Source: an uncultured Bacillota bacterium (GTDB lineage: Bacteria > Bacillota_I > Bacilli_A > RF39 > UBA660). Taken from it: 32,961 nucleotides of DNA. The stretch spans positions 1-32,961 of the forward strand of contig CAMJOB010000013.1 in the NCBI GenBank assembly GCA_946407495.1, written 5' to 3'. Below, one piece after another: positions 32,462-32,961 of this stretch (its first letter is position 1; each line of letters begins with the position of its first letter). A model generated the notes under the pieces. It was not told the origin of the DNA. It made no database searches and saw nothing but the letters and a program-made list of their open reading frames with translations. The translations under genes were made by a program, and so were the position numbers.

Positions 32462-32482
32462 TTAATTTTTCCCATTTTTTTT
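32443..32482 (+). terminator. Intrinsic terminator of the trmH-rimM-trmD operon
   Basis: Arms AAATGGGAAA (32443-32452) and TTTCCCATTT (32468-32477) are perfectly complementary, with a 15-nt loop including the stop codon 32459-32461, followed by T to 32482. Confidence 0.88.
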
Positions 32483-32489
32483 ATTTCTA

Positions 32490-32498
32490 TGATATACT
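32490..32498 (+). promoter_or_regulatory. Extended -10 promoter
   Basis: TGATATACT at 32490-32498 precedes the ribosome binding site GGGTGG (32516-32521) and ATG 32526. Confidence 0.55.
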
Positions 32499-32525
32499 TA
32501 AAGTAGTATAAAAGTGGGTGGTTAT

Positions 32526-32961
32526 ATGAAAGATACTAAAAATAAAAAAAGAGTTAATAACGAGCCTAAATGGAAGAAAAAGAAGGAAGAAAAAGCAAAG
32601 AGAAAAATCGTATTAGATATTGGAGTAACTGGTAATGCGATTGAAGATGCTTTAGATGATACTTCTTCAATGGAAGAAATTATTGAAGCTGTTGAAAAGC
32701 ATAAAGAATTTGCTGGTGAAGATTCTGTAGATGCATTAGTTTCTAATGTTGCAAATTATAAAAAAGAAGAAATTTATGCTGAACCAGAAATTGAACTTCC
32801 TAAAGGAATTACTAAAGAAGATCTTTATGGTACTGAACCTCTTTTAGAAGGTGATGATAATTCTATTCAAGAAGAATATCATGAATATTCTTTTGATAAA
32901 GAAGTTGAACCTAATGAAGAAGTAGAAGTATCTGAAGAAGATGATAAATTTACAGGTAATA
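32526..32961 (+). CDS. Acidic hypothetical protein, truncated by the window end
   Basis: An open frame starts at ATG 32526 (GGGTGG five bases upstream) and runs without stop to the last base, giving 145 codons and one extra base. The start is lysine-rich (KNKKRVNNEPKWKKKKEEK), followed by strongly acidic, low-complexity sequence with short ordered bits (KIVLDIGVTGNAIEDAL). It has its own promoter. The fold and function cannot be judged from the part seen; the charged lead suggests a disordered cytoplasmic region, possibly before a membrane or catalytic domain beyond the window. Confidence 0.75.
   Translation, partial: MKDTKNKKRVNNEPKWKKKKEEKAKRKIVLDIGVTGNAIEDALDDTSSMEEIIEAVEKHKEFAGEDSVDALVSNVANYKKEEIYAEPEIELPKGITKEDLYGTEPLLEGDDNSIQEEYHEYSFDKEVEPNEEVEVSEEDDKFTGN

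Noticed and set aside
1-32961. UGA-as-tryptophan code of Mollicutes
   Set aside because: Tryptophan is encoded by TGG throughout, and TGA ends genes such as those at 29795 and 31357 at clean operon overlaps.
1-32961. tRNA, rRNA genes, insertion sequences or prophage
   Set aside because: No cloverleaf, rRNA core sequence, transposase or integrase motif was seen; the only structured RNA supported is the T-box, besides terminators and the two intercistronic hairpin elements.

Overview
The window is an AT-rich, gene-dense stretch that uses the standard bacterial code: TGG encodes Trp and TGA is a real stop. It has strong GGAGG-type ribosome binding sites, many extended -10 promoters and short U-tailed terminators. 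A T-box leader before pheST and an SspI-like small acid-soluble spore protein next to a TrmH-family methylase point to a Bacillota (Bacilli-like) organism, probably an uncultured gut-type lineage with a spore-forming ancestry. I cannot assign it more closely.

Layout. (1) 1-3160: translation genes rpsB, tsf and frr, with a small tail-anchored protein where pyrH often sits. (2) 3195-9876: an operon with an ER-type (SipW-like) signal peptidase carrying a long cytoplasmic extension, a membrane-anchored McrB-like AAA+ ATPase, a DUF2357-like partner, a second SipW-like signal peptidase and a SipW-type secreted protein. (3) 9892-10543: one secreted protein on the opposite strand, then a 330-bp divergent control region. 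(4) 10773-17323: an operon with a membrane-anchored TasA/camelysin-like protein, three paralogous SipW-type secreted proteins (two very close) and two cytoplasmic proteins of unknown function. An RNA hairpin and an attenuator-like structure separate the subunit genes. (5) 17355-22952: a 1162-residue surface protein, two small SipW-type secreted proteins and a signal-peptidase homologue that has lost its catalytic serine. (6) 22960-24144: two single-gene hypothetical units. (7) 24139-27847: T-box, pheS, pheT. (8) 27849-29078: a membrane-anchored cyclophilin-like protein and a minus-strand pair containing sspI. (9) 29134-32482: an overlapping operon of a YgjP-like metallopeptidase, a TrmH-family methylase, rimM, a DUF4325 protein, trmD and a coiled-coil protein. 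A truncated acidic ORF runs off the end.

The most distinctive part is 3.2-22.9 kb. I read it as one dedicated surface-fibre export and assembly locus: two probably active SipW-like peptidases, one pseudo-peptidase, eight exported or anchored beta-rich proteins and a membrane-tethered AAA+/DUF2357 pair with no visible nuclease. The AAA+ pair inside such a locus is the best candidate for an undescribed system. That role is inferred from gene order and motifs, not shown.
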